A stretch of DNA of 64,000 nt from assembly GCF_001639065.2 (NCBI RefSeq), contig NZ_LQXO02000028.1, forward strand, positions 62,116 to 126,115, given 5' to 3'. Position 1 is the stretch's first letter. The number at the start of each line of letters is the position of its first letter. The stretch is from Vibrio barjaei. GTDB lineage: Bacteria; Pseudomonadota; Gammaproteobacteria; Enterobacterales; Vibrionaceae. The notes under the pieces were generated by a model. It searched no databases. It was not told where the DNA came from and saw only the letters and a list, made by a program, of their open reading frames with translations. This document shows, piece after piece, positions 56,030 through 64,000 of this stretch. The position numbers were made by a program, and so were the translations under genes.

Positions 56030-58780
56030 TTAGTCAGCGTTGTCACGGATGGTTTTGATTTTTTCTAACAAGACGGTTTTATTAAAGGGCTTTGACACGT
56101 AATCGTCCATTCCGCTCTCGGTACAACGACGGATATCATCATCAAGCACACTAGCAGTAAGAGCAATAATTGGGGTTCGCGCTTTATTGTATTGTTCTTC
56201 GTAAAGCCTAAATTCTTGGGAAGCGGTGAAGCCATCTTTCACTGGCATCATGCAGTCCATCAATATGACATGGTAATAGTTGGCATCATCACACAGAAAG
56301 TTCAGTGCTTCTTGTCCGTTATTCGCTATATCAACCTCGTAGCCAGATTTCTTCAGTAATAGCGATGCGACCTTTTGATTCACTAGGTTGTCTTCAACAA
56401 GCAATATAGATTGGCTATCTGGGTTGCTTACGATATTAAGCAGTGACTTTGCAGAAGTTGTTGAGTTTGACTCAGCAGAATCGTTTCCTGCAATCTCCAG
56501 CTCTTGTTCAGCGGATTGTTGACGGGTTTGGTGTTGATTCGGTGCATGTTTTAAGGTGTCAATTAAACGAGCCCCGAGCAGAGGGAAGGTGACCAAACCA
56601 GATATAAGTTTTGGGTATAGGCTGGAAGATGCATTTTGCGGCAGCACTAGAACAATTGGGCTGTCGGGGGACTGTTTGGCAAGAGCAGTTAAATCAGATC
56701 TGGTATTACGCTCTTCGTCAGCACAATAAATAATGATGGAGTTGTGGTTTGCTTTCACCTCGTTGTGGGAGGTGGACATGGACTGTGTCTCCAATCCAAA
56801 TTGAGAAAGCTCTTGGCTAACCTGAGTTGCGTAAGGCTGTTCATTACTGATGATAATAAAACAGTAGTCATCTAGCTCATGGATAGGTTGAGGTTTGGCT
56901 TGATTTACACTGGACTCAATGGTGAAAAAGAATCGGCTGCCTTTGCCTTTTTCTGAGTCGATTTCAATGTCACCTCCCATGAGTTCAACCAATTGAGACG
57001 AGATTGCTAGCCCTAAACCTGTGCCACCATATTGTCGGGTGATGGAGCTGTCTTCTTGGGTAAATGGCTTAAAAATAGTGTCCTGCTTATCTTCGTCAAT
57101 GCCTATTCCCGTATCGATAATGGCAAAGTAGATAATGCAGCGTTGACCGTCAATGTCGCTTACTTTGATTTCCATTCTTACATGACCTTGGTTGGTGAAC
57201 TTCACTGCATTAGACATTAAATTCATCAAGATCTGGCGTAAGCGGTGATCATCAATGATCAGCATATGTGGCATGTTGGGTGAGAAACTGATCTGCAGTT
57301 GGAGATCTTTTTCCTTCGCTTTTGACATTACGATCGCGATCGTGTCGTAAGCGATCTCGCGTAAGTTTGAACTGTGTAAAGAAATCAATAGGTTGCCAGA
57401 CTCGATCTTAGAAATGTCTAGGATGTCATTGATTAAGATAAGTAGAGTCTGTGACGAGGTGTCGATGGTGTTGAGGTAATCGCGCTGAATGGGATCGAGA
57501 TTGGATTCTGAGAGAATACCTGACATGCCGATGATGCCGTTTAGGGGCGTTCTGATTTCATGAGACATATTAGCAAGGAAAGAGCTTTTCGCCACGTTAG
57601 CTCGTTCTGCTTCTTCCTTAGCCGCTAATATTCGGTGTTCATTTTCTCGTCGTTCTTGGATGAGCTTATTCATCTTTCGGCCAAAATGGCTAAATTCATC
57701 CTGGCCTTCTGTGGATGCCAAGATGTCAGTCTCATTTTTGTTATCTATCTTTTCAAACGTGTCGAGCGTGTTATTTAAGAAAAAGATGATTCTGCGAGTG
57801 ATGTTAATACTTAAAATGAAAAGCGCGGCCATGATAGATATCGTAAGGCCAACTGTGAGCCAAAGACGTTGTTCCAAGTTCTTAATGCTAAGCGCCATCT
57901 CATTGGTTAACTGTTCGTTAATTTGGTCAGCAGCTTTTTGAATCAATTTAAGTCGTTCATCTAAAGCCGCGACGCCAGAGGTAATCTCTTGGTCGCTAAG
58001 AGCATGTTGGCTTTCGTCTAATACACGATCACGAAACAGGATACTTTCGACAAACGAGTCATCAGAGAAGGTCTGTAGCAGTAAACTGACTTGAGAGGCA
58101 TCGGCACTGATATTAAGAAATCGCTCAATCAAATATTGTTGGCGTTCGAACAAGGTGGTTAGTTGTTCGTGGGCAGAGTGGGATTCGTGGTGTTCTTCAC
58201 CGTGGCCTTCCACAATATCAATGTGAATTAACCAGTTTTCCTCAGTCGCCCAAAGTCGAATCCACTCGAGAGTAAATAAAGCATTTAAATGTGACTCCAG
58301 TTTTATTGTTCCGGTATCGACTTTGGTGCTTTCTAGTTGAGCGATTAGTTGATTTATCAGATCATTAGTCCATGAGCTCCACTCTTCAAGCTCTTCCATA
58401 TCGGTCAACAGCTGCAATTCATTTTGCGCTTCTCTCAACTCTTCTAATGTTGTATTCGCAGATGAGAGGACGTCACTAGAATAAATCTGAGTTAGAGTCG
58501 CTGCTATTTTATCCAAGCAATCGTTCAGTTCACTAAATATTTCATTTTCATTACCAGAGAAGGTGTTTTCTAGTTTTTTTATTCGTGATTTATGGAGCGA
58601 TGTACTATATCCGGAAATAAAACCTAGAGTAGTTACTTCATTCGATAAAACAGACATTTGCTGTAGACTTCGCTGTGTTCTAAACGCTTCCCAAGCTGAA
58701 AATAATAAAATAACAGTCAAGGGTAAAATAGCTAATAGTATGATCCTGCTCTTTATTGACATCTTATTTAGCAAATTCAT
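56030..58780 (-). CDS. Hybrid sensor histidine kinase
   Basis: 916 residues. Helix 1 (about 12-30), a large helical periplasmic domain of the NIT (nitrate/nitrite-sensing-like) type (about 31-310) with a His-rich [13 protein letters not shown] segment near 200, and helix 2 (about 313-335). The cytoplasmic part has HAMP, HisKA (phospho-His 407 in [11 protein letters not shown]), HATPase, a degenerate pseudo-receiver and a C-terminal receiver (phospho-Asp 842 in [11 protein letters not shown]). AAGGA precedes the ATG. The partner response regulator and Hpt protein are not in the window. Divergent, by 92 bp, from the binding-protein and outer-membrane pair. Confidence 0.9.
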   Translation of the reverse strand: MNLLNKMSIKSRIILLAILPLTVILLFSAWEAFRTQRSLQQMSVLSNEVTTLGFISGYSTSLHKSRIKKLENTFSGNENEIFSELNDCLDKIAATLTQIYSSDVLSSANTTLEELREAQNELQLLTDMEELEEWSSWTNDLINQLIAQLESTKVDTGTIKLESHLNALFTLEWIRLWATEENWLIHIDIVEGHGEEHHESHSAHEQLTTLFERQQYLIERFLNISADASQVSLLLQTFSDDSFVESILFRDRVLDESQHALSDQEITSGVAALDERLKLIQKAADQINEQLTNEMALSIKNLEQRLWLTVGLTISIMAALFILSINITRRIIFFLNNTLDTFEKIDNKNETDILASTEGQDEFSHFGRKMNKLIQERRENEHRILAAKEEAERANVAKSSFLANMSHEIRTPLNGIIGMSGILSESNLDPIQRDYLNTIDTSSQTLLILINDILDISKIESGNLLISLHSSNLREIAYDTIAIVMSKAKEKDLQLQISFSPNMPHMLIIDDHRLRQILMNLMSNAVKFTNQGHVRMEIKVSDIDGQRCIIYFAIIDTGIGIDEDKQDTIFKPFTQEDSSITRQYGGTGLGLAISSQLVELMGGDIEIDSEKGKGSRFFFTIESSVNQAKPQPIHELDDYCFIIISNEQPYATQVSQELSQFGLETQSMSTSHNEVKANHNSIIIYCADEERNTRSDLTALAKQSPDSPIVLVLPQNASSSLYPKLISGLVTFPLLGARLIDTLKHAPNQHQTRQQSAEQELEIAGNDSAESNSTTSAKSLLNIVSNPDSQSILLVEDNLVNQKVASLLLKKSGYEVDIANNGQEALNFLCDDANYYHVILMDCMMPVKDGFTASQEFRLYEEQYNKARTPIIALTASVLDDDIRRCTESGMDDYVSKPFNKTVLLEKIKTIRDNAD

Positions 58781-58872
58781 ATCACTATTCCTTGATAATA
58801 ATCTTGAACATCGTTTCTGGTGAACTAATCTGTTTGTTAGTTTAGGAAAGGATTTCGCCTGAGTGTAATAAA

Positions 58873-59361
58873 ATGACTCAAAACTTACTGATAAACATAG
58901 GCATACGTGTGGGGCTATTTCGTGGCAGTGCCATCATCGCTTTGAGTTTGATGTTGGCTCTATCATCTGAAAGTAGAGCTTTCGCCGCTAATGAATATGC
59001 GGTATTCACCTTAAATGACAACTTTGATGAATTAAGTCGGAGTAAAGCTAGGATGCTTTATCGAGGTAAGACTAAATCGTTACAAGGGAAGCGGATAGAA
59101 TTATCCGATTGGCCAGAAAGTTCATCCGAACGTTCAGAATTTTATCAATACTTGCTTGGAAAAGACGTCTCTCAAATGAACGCCTACTGGGCAAGTCTCT
59201 CGTTCTCCGGAAAGGCAAGACCTCCTAAAGAAATTGACGAGGCCAGTGTCAATACGCTGATTACTTGGTTAGCAGCAAAACCCAACCGAATTGGATACGC
59301 CCCATTAGATGCTCTACCGAGTGATGCTAAAGTACTCTACATCGTGAGTAAGGAGAAATAA
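58873..59361 (+). CDS. Small periplasmic binding-protein-like protein
   Basis: 162 residues with a signal peptide (to about residue 39, SSESRAFAA). The mature part resembles the PstS-like phosphate-binding family, shortened: [21 protein letters not shown] and [20 protein letters not shown] are typical. Only one small domain remains. It is followed after 3 bp by an outer-membrane barrel gene, and both are divergent from the hybrid kinase, so a joint role in sensing or uptake is plausible. Ligand unknown. Confidence 0.8.
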   Translation: MTQNLLINIGIRVGLFRGSAIIALSLMLALSSESRAFAANEYAVFTLNDNFDELSRSKARMLYRGKTKSLQGKRIELSDWPESSSERSEFYQYLLGKDVSQMNAYWASLSFSGKARPPKEIDEASVNTLITWLAAKPNRIGYAPLDALPSDAKVLYIVSKEK

Positions 59362-59364
59362 CAA

Positions 59365-60450
59365 ATGACGAATAAAACTTCATTACTCGCACTTATTACA
59401 ACGGCGATAAGTTTTCCTGCCGTATCTGCCATTGACATCACCGACAACTTTTCAATAAGTGGCTTCGGCTCAACCTCTTGGGCTAAGTCTGATAACGAAA
59501 CACCACTACTTATCAATAGAGGCATCAGTGAAGAAAACTGCTTTGACTGTGATACGACCTTCGGTATTCAGTTGGATTACTTCTATGACGCGTTTAAAGC
59601 CTCGGTACAGGTGGTAAAACGTCCACAAGATAACTGGAGCGAACCCCAACTAGAGTGGGCGTATCTTAGCTATTCCATCGGTGAGTTTGAGGGGCGTGGT
59701 GGTCGACTTCGTCTACCAGTCTTCCTCGCATCTGAGTACTATTATGTTGGGCAAGCGTATACGACAGCTAGGCCCAACGAAGAAGTGTACAACAGCATTT
59801 TAGGTGTAACCGCATTTAACGGGCTAAGCGTTACGTGGAACCACAGTCTTACCGATGAACTACAATTGTCTCTTACACCATTTGTTGGTTTCAAAGACAC
59901 TAATGAGGTGGAGTTCAACCCTAGTTTAACGTTAGAGTTTGAGACAAAGAATATGTGGGGGGTTAACGCCCAACTGATTGGCGATAACTTCCGAGTGAAT
60001 TTTGCTTACCTCGATTCCAATTTTGACCAAACGATAAAGCAATCTCAGTTACCGCCTCCGCATAATGAGATTTTATTGGCCGACCAAAATATTAAGCTCT
60101 ATTCATTAGGTGGAGAATATGATTTTGGGCAATTGAAGCTAACGGCTGAAGGTCAAAAAAACGATTTGACCTCTTCTTGGTACGGTAGCGCGGCTTATCG
60201 CATTCAAAAATTCACTCCCTATGTCGTTTATGGTCAAACGTATAGCGAAGGTGGCGATAATCGATATGACGGAAAAACGGGGGATAGTTGGACCTTAGGG
60301 CTACGTTACGACGTGTTATACAATGTTTCTCTAAATGCCGAATGGCAAACATTTAATAGCTTCGGTGGTCAATCAGGACCATTTGTAAGCAACCCTGGCT
60401 TAGACACTGATGCCAATATGTACACTGTCATGCTTAATTTTGTGTTCTAG
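59365..60450 (+). CDS. Outer-membrane beta-barrel (porin-like) protein
   Basis: 361 residues, signal peptide to about residue 22 (SFPAVSA), then alternating aromatic/hydrophobic strands to a C-terminal phenylalanine (YTVMLNFVF), the signature for outer-membrane insertion. No named porin family is clear. A Cys pair (NCFDC, near residue 54-58) lies in the N-terminal part. An AAGGAG site in the end of the preceding gene and a 3-bp gap show co-translation with it. Confidence 0.85.
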   Translation: MTNKTSLLALITTAISFPAVSAIDITDNFSISGFGSTSWAKSDNETPLLINRGISEENCFDCDTTFGIQLDYFYDAFKASVQVVKRPQDNWSEPQLEWAYLSYSIGEFEGRGGRLRLPVFLASEYYYVGQAYTTARPNEEVYNSILGVTAFNGLSVTWNHSLTDELQLSLTPFVGFKDTNEVEFNPSLTLEFETKNMWGVNAQLIGDNFRVNFAYLDSNFDQTIKQSQLPPPHNEILLADQNIKLYSLGGEYDFGQLKLTAEGQKNDLTSSWYGSAAYRIQKFTPYVVYGQTYSEGGDNRYDGKTGDSWTLGLRYDVLYNVSLNAEWQTFNSFGGQSGPFVSNPGLDTDANMYTVMLNFVF

Positions 60451-60475
60451 TTCGTAGGTCCGCTTACCCAATATC

Positions 60476-60509
60476 AAAAAAGGGGCTCACAATAGTGAGC
60501 CCCTTTTTT
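60476..60509. terminator. Bidirectional terminator
   Basis: A 15-bp stem, AAAAAAGGGGCTCAC paired with GTGAGCCCCTTTTTT, AATA loop, between the convergent barrel and DUF368 genes. Confidence 0.95.
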
Positions 60510-60530
60510 CGTTTCAAGCGTAAGTAATCG

Positions 60531-61454
60531 TTATTTGTCGCTACTTTCTGCGATTTTCTCTAGTGCTAGCACTAAACCTACGGCGGCTAGCATCAGCACA
60601 ATTGCGATAGCCAGTTGTGAAGGGTGGCCAGTCACTGACTCAAAGTTAAATGGTGATAGGTTCTCTTGAATAAGAGGCACTTGTTCACCCTTTGAGTTAA
60701 TGCGCCATGAGATGGTCTCTTTCCATGGCCACAGTTTTGGTAATGTACCTAGCATTAGACCAGTCAGGAACACTAAGGCGAAATCACGGTAGCGTTTTAG
60801 TAACCATGACAGAACATGAGAGAATGACAAAAGACCAATCAAACAACCCATCGCAAACAACGCCATTACATCGATTTGTAGACCTTTCACAGCGCCCAAT
60901 ACCGGCGTGTACATACCTAGTAGTAATAGAATGAAGCTGCCCGAGATACCAGGAAGAATCATGGCACAAATAGCGATACAGCCAGCGAAAAAGATGTTGA
61001 TGCTGGTAGGGTCCATTTGCAATGGTTTTAATACCGTGATGCTGTAGGCAAATACGGCACCAAGTAATAAGAACACGAAACGCGATAGTGTCTTTTGTTC
61101 GACTTGCTTAATCATGTGATACACGGAGACCATGATAAGGCCGAAGAAGAAGGACCACACTGGCACTGGGTGGGTTTCTAGTGCCCAAGAAATGAATTTC
61201 GCTAGTGATAAGATAGAAGTCAGGATGCCACCAAACAAAGCGATTAAGAAAAAGCCGTTGATATGGTCAAATGCTGCCTTGAATCCGTCACGTTTCCAGA
61301 TCCCAAAAATACTTGGGTTAATACGACGGATACTTTCTAAAAGCGTGTCGTAAATACCTGTAATAAAGGCGATCGTACCTCCCGATACCCCAGGTACAAC
61401 GTCGGCCGCACCCATCGCCATTCCTTTTAAGAATGTAGTCAGATAGTTCTTCAT
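60531..61454 (-). CDS. DUF368 integral membrane protein
   Basis: 308 residues with about eight membrane helices. The N-terminal GAADVVPGVSGGTIAFITG and the repeated MILPGISGSFILLLLGMY are hallmark motifs of DUF368; the family is linked in other bacteria to undecaprenyl-phosphate translocation (PopT/DUF368). ATG at 61454 (MKNYLTT) follows AGAAG; an upstream reading to 61514 has no signal features. It stands alone. Confidence 0.9.
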   Translation of the reverse strand: MKNYLTTFLKGMAMGAADVVPGVSGGTIAFITGIYDTLLESIRRINPSIFGIWKRDGFKAAFDHINGFFLIALFGGILTSILSLAKFISWALETHPVPVWSFFFGLIMVSVYHMIKQVEQKTLSRFVFLLLGAVFAYSITVLKPLQMDPTSINIFFAGCIAICAMILPGISGSFILLLLGMYTPVLGAVKGLQIDVMALFAMGCLIGLLSFSHVLSWLLKRYRDFALVFLTGLMLGTLPKLWPWKETISWRINSKGEQVPLIQENLSPFNFESVTGHPSQLAIAIVLMLAAVGLVLALEKIAESSDK

Positions 61455-61822
61455 GATTTCTTCTAGGTTTAAAAAGTTGATGCAGAGTATATATGCATGC
61501 TTGTTTTGATGCACTATTCAATTAGCGCCACAAAGTTGCGACATCACGTATCAAGTTATTGTGAATTCGTGATGTATATATGTCTGTAACTTATGGACAA
61601 AAGTTCCCTTTTACTTCAATCAATTCAAAGCCTTTTGCATGTCTAGATAAGTTGTGCATGCCTTAGAAATGTTGCAATTCTGCAAACAAATCGACACGTA
61701 ACTTTCATCTTTCCCATTCAAAGTACAGTTATCACAGAAAACACATGTGACATGAACAGTAAATGGATTGCTGTTCTTAAGTAGAGCACATGTCTAGATA
61801 ACCCACTCGCTAAGGGATCACT
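61455..61822. promoter_or_regulatory. phn operon promoter region
   Basis: 368 bp without a gene. Contains two copies of CATGTCTAGATAA (61640-61652, 61790-61802), an inverted repeat ACATCACG / CGTGATGT (61541-61548, 61568-61575, 19-bp spacer) and a weak Pho-box-like TTTCAT-CTTTCC-CATTC near 61704. The second CATGTCTAGATAA lies 21 bp before the phnF start. Confidence 0.5.
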
Positions 61823-62518
61823 ATGCCAGTTTACTTAGACATTGCGTCGGTATTAGAACAAGAAGTTCGTGAACGTTACGTTCCGGGTGACTACCTGCCA
61901 CCAGAAGGACAACTTGCTCAGCGCTTTGATGTGAATCGTCATACGCTTCGTCGAGCTATCGATGAGCTTGTTAACACTGGCATGGTTCAACGTCATCAAG
62001 GTAAAGGCAATATGGTGATAAGGCAGCCCAGTGAGTATCACGTGCATTCGGGCGCGCACTTTACTAAGAATCTGATTGAACAAGGGGCAAGGCCACGCTG
62101 CGAAGTGATCCAACATCGAGTGTTTGTCGCTCCTATGGATATCGCCGCCAATCTTGGCGTTGTAGAGGGCAGTAAGATCATCCATATCCGCACACTGCGA
62201 AAAACCGAGGAGTGTCCTCGTACCATCATTGATCACTACTTATCCAATATAGAGTGGTGGAGCATTTTGAAGAATTACCAAAGTGGTTCATTACACGAAT
62301 TCATTAAACGTGGGCTTGATATAGAGCTTGAGCGCAAAGAGACCCGAGTGGGAGCGAAAACGCCAACGGGTGAAGAGTGCCGACTGCTGCAAATCACACA
62401 AAACACACCAATTTTAAGAGTCAAAACCAAGAACGTTATCAAGGGAACGGACATGGTGGCCGAGTTTTCGACCTCCAATAGCCGTTCCGACGCAACTGAA
62501 ATAGTAATGGAGCATTAA
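61823..62518 (+). CDS. phnF: GntR/UTRA-family regulator PhnF
   Basis: 231 residues. N-terminal GntR winged HTH (PEGQLAQRFDVNRHTLRRAI, about 28-47) and a C-terminal UTRA ligand-binding domain (about 75-225). Being the first gene before phnG, phnH and phnI it matches PhnF, the repressor of the C-P lyase operon. AGGGATCACT precedes the ATG. CATGTCTAGATAA repeats upstream are its candidate operators. Confidence 0.93.
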   Translation: MPVYLDIASVLEQEVRERYVPGDYLPPEGQLAQRFDVNRHTLRRAIDELVNTGMVQRHQGKGNMVIRQPSEYHVHSGAHFTKNLIEQGARPRCEVIQHRVFVAPMDIAANLGVVEGSKIIHIRTLRKTEECPRTIIDHYLSNIEWWSILKNYQSGSLHEFIKRGLDIELERKETRVGAKTPTGEECRLLQITQNTPILRVKTKNVIKGTDMVAEFSTSNSRSDATEIVMEH

Positions 62519-62965
62519 ATGACTGCTGTGAGCGAGAGAGCAAGTTGGATGTCAATGCTGGCACAAAGTCAGCAGAACGAGTTAGAGCAACTGTGGCACT
62601 CAACGAAGATTGAAGCGAGCTATCAGATGGTGCGTCAGCCCGAAGTCGGGTTAGCACAAGTCCGTGCTCGAATGGGGGGGAGCGGTCGTGAATTCAATAT
62701 GGGTGATGCCACGATCACTCGAGCTGTCGTCAAACTGGATAGTGGAGAGATGGGGTATAGCTACTTACGCGGTCGCAATAAAGCGCAAGCAGAGCTAGCT
62801 GCTGTTATAGATGGCCTACTGCAGACCCAGTCACACCATGAACAGTTAATGCGCATGGTCATTGAGCCCTTAGCGGCGATGAAACAAGAACAGCAGCAAC
62901 TCAGAGCAAAAGAAGTGGCGACCAGTAAGGTGGACTTTTTCACCATGGTGCGCGGTGAAGATTGA
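62519..62965 (+). CDS. phnG: C-P lyase subunit PhnG
   Basis: 148 residues, matching PhnG (about 150). Part of the PhnGHIJ core that makes and then cleaves ribose-1-methylphosphonate triphosphate. The segment RQPEVGLAQVRARMGG and FNMGDATITRAVVKL are typical. The ATG directly follows the phnF stop (TAAATG), so translation is coupled. Confidence 0.93.
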   Translation: MTAVSERASWMSMLAQSQQNELEQLWHSTKIEASYQMVRQPEVGLAQVRARMGGSGREFNMGDATITRAVVKLDSGEMGYSYLRGRNKAQAELAAVIDGLLQTQSHHEQLMRMVIEPLAAMKQEQQQLRAKEVATSKVDFFTMVRGED

Positions 62966-63021
62966 TTCCAAGGTACATGAACAAGTTTGGTTTAACGAAT
63001 TAACCAAGTAAGGCAAAGATA

Positions 63022-63663
63022 ATGACCACAATTACTACTGCATTTAAAGATGCAGTTCATGACAGCCAGCAGTGCTTCAGATTGCTGCTTAAGGCGATGT
63101 CTGAACCGGGTGAGATCGTCACTCTAGATATGAGCAAAGGCTTTGGCGCGATGCATAAAGCGGCGACACAAACCTTGTTGAGCTTGAGCGACAATGCCAC
63201 GCCGATATGGCTGTCAGAGTCACACTTAAAAGATGCTGCAATTCGCGAAAATATCCGCTTTCACAGTGGTAGTCCCGTCACCGAGCTACAAAACAGTGCC
63301 AGCTTTGCCGTGATTGCTGAGCAAGATTTGGCTGACTTTGATTGGAGTAATGCAACATTTAGCCTTGGCTGTGAAGAGTACCCAGATCAGTCTACGACGG
63401 TTATTGTCGAGCTAGGCAGCTTAGGCAATGGCTCTGTCGCGAATCAATCTAAAGGTGGCATCACGCTAACGCTATCAGGACCGGGTATCGAATCGCAATC
63501 TGTGTTGAACATTGGTGTGGTCTCTCAGGAGTTTCAGTACTTTTTACAAGCACGCCAAGAGCACTTTGCTTTTCCCCTTGGTATCGATTTGATCTTGGTC
63601 AGTGATGAGAGCGTTGCATGCCTACCACGTACCACACTTGTTGAGGTGAACTCATGTATGTAG
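63022..63663 (+). CDS. phnH: C-P lyase subunit PhnH
   Basis: 213 residues (usual about 190-200). PhnH bridges the PhnGHI complex. The opening FKDAVHDSQQCFRLLLKAMS and the FPLGIDLILV near the end match the family. AAGGCAAAGAT precedes the ATG; phnI overlaps its last ten bases. Confidence 0.93.
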   Translation: MTTITTAFKDAVHDSQQCFRLLLKAMSEPGEIVTLDMSKGFGAMHKAATQTLLSLSDNATPIWLSESHLKDAAIRENIRFHSGSPVTELQNSASFAVIAEQDLADFDWSNATFSLGCEEYPDQSTTVIVELGSLGNGSVANQSKGGITLTLSGPGIESQSVLNIGVVSQEFQYFLQARQEHFAFPLGIDLILVSDESVACLPRTTLVEVNSCM

Positions 63664-64000
63664 CAGTAAAAGGTGGTGAGAAAGCCATTAACAACGCGCA
63701 CCAGCTGCAGGCTAAAAAGCGTCGTGGTAATACTGAATTAGCGGAATTGACGGTGGCACAAATTAGCGAACAGCTCTCAGGAAGCGTTGATCGTGTGATG
63801 ACTGAAGGTGGCATATATGACCGTGAGTTAGCCGCACTGGCTGTAAAGCAAGCGAACGGCGATTTAGTGGAAGCTATCTTTTTGCTGCGTGCTTATCGCA
63901 CCACGTTGCCACGTCTTTCGGTTTCACAAGCTGTGAACACCAGTAAAATGCGTATTGAGCGCCGTATCTCTGCTACCTATAAAGATCTGCCTGGTGGTCA
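63654..64000 (+). CDS. phnI: C-P lyase subunit PhnI (3' end outside window)
   Basis: The frame opens at ATG 63654, overlapping phnH by 10 bases, and stays open to the window edge. The 115 visible residues begin MYVAVKGGEKAINNAH and contain TEGGIYDRELAALAVKQA and LPRLSVSQAV, matching PhnI, the nucleosidase subunit that attaches phosphonate to ribose from ATP. phnJ and the rest of the operon should follow outside. Confidence 0.9.
   Translation, partial: MYVAVKGGEKAINNAHQLQAKKRRGNTELAELTVAQISEQLSGSVDRVMTEGGIYDRELAALAVKQANGDLVEAIFLLRAYRTTLPRLSVSQAVNTSKMRIERRISATYKDLPGG

Noticed and set aside
56900..56916. parS2-like TTTACACTGGACT inside the hybrid kinase gene
   Set aside because: Only the left half matches; several mismatches on the right.
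61700..61722. Pho box before the phn operon
   Set aside because: TTTCAT and CCATTC resemble half-sites, but the match to the PhoB consensus is too weak to call.

Overview
The window looks like the replication-origin region of chromosome II of a marine Vibrio. It carries the chromosome-II-specific initiator rctB, an iteron-rich origin, a parA2-parB2 pair, and at least seven perfect copies of the Vibrio chromosome-II parS2 palindrome (TTTACANTGTAAA). It also carries a YeeN-type yebC paralogue near rctB and a Qrr-type small RNA. No tRNA, rRNA, insertion sequence, prophage or CRISPR array was seen.

Layout. (1) 1-13181: biofilm adhesion module. lapD (cut by the window edge) and lapB face, tail to tail, a 3027-residue type I secreted RTX/VCBS adhesin whose N-terminus has a TAAG site of the kind cut by LapG. 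(2) 13420-18296: accessory metabolism: gltS, a DUF4344 putative metallopeptidase, a DCC thiol protein, a LysR-dehydrogenase pair and a DUF2798 membrane protein. (3) 18420-27841: replication and segregation core. From left to right it holds yebC/yeeN, two small conserved ORFs, rctB, a 1.2-kb origin, parA2, parB2 and tmcA. The origin has six ATCA repeats, six ATGATCAT iterons 22-23 bp apart, a DnaA box and a regulatory half with further RctB-type sites. A cluster of four parS2 sites lies over the end of tmcA. (4) 28061-36102: a FapA/DUF342 protein, soxR with a divergent MFS exporter behind a textbook SoxR promoter, a lipoprotein, a dihydrolipoamide dehydrogenase paralogue, a quinone-oxidoreductase-like MDR with its TetR regulator, and a TesB-like thioesterase. 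(5) 36144-44986: L-ascorbate utilisation locus. ulaR, ulaG, an unknown 81-residue ORF and a HAD phosphatase run leftward. ulaAB (fused), ulaC, ulaF, a second HAD phosphatase, ulaD and ulaE run rightward. (6) 45051-52867: YegD chaperone, GNAT, a secreted alkyl-sulfatase with a divergent LysR, a MATE exporter and an AraC regulator. (7) 53124-61454: the Qrr-like sRNA, a chemoreceptor, DUF445, a hybrid histidine kinase divergent from a binding-protein/outer-membrane-barrel pair, and DUF368. (8) 61823-64000: start of a C-P lyase operon, phnF-G-H-I, cut by the window edge.

How parts work together. RctB should act at the iterons and the ATCA strand of the origin, with ParA2/ParB2 acting on the parS2 sites spread from 16.2 to 46 kb. 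LapD would bind c-di-GMP and hold the protease LapG, so that the exported adhesin stays at the surface; lapG itself is not in the window. The ula genes convert imported ascorbate-6-phosphate to a pentose phosphate under UlaR, whose likely operators are TGATT direct repeats spaced 10-11 bp. The most unusual items are: the Qrr core with a sigma-70-like promoter and a sigma-54 element two bases too short; RctB-type motifs outside the origin, including a perfect inverted pair at 18288-18324; and the two HAD paralogues built into the two ula arms.
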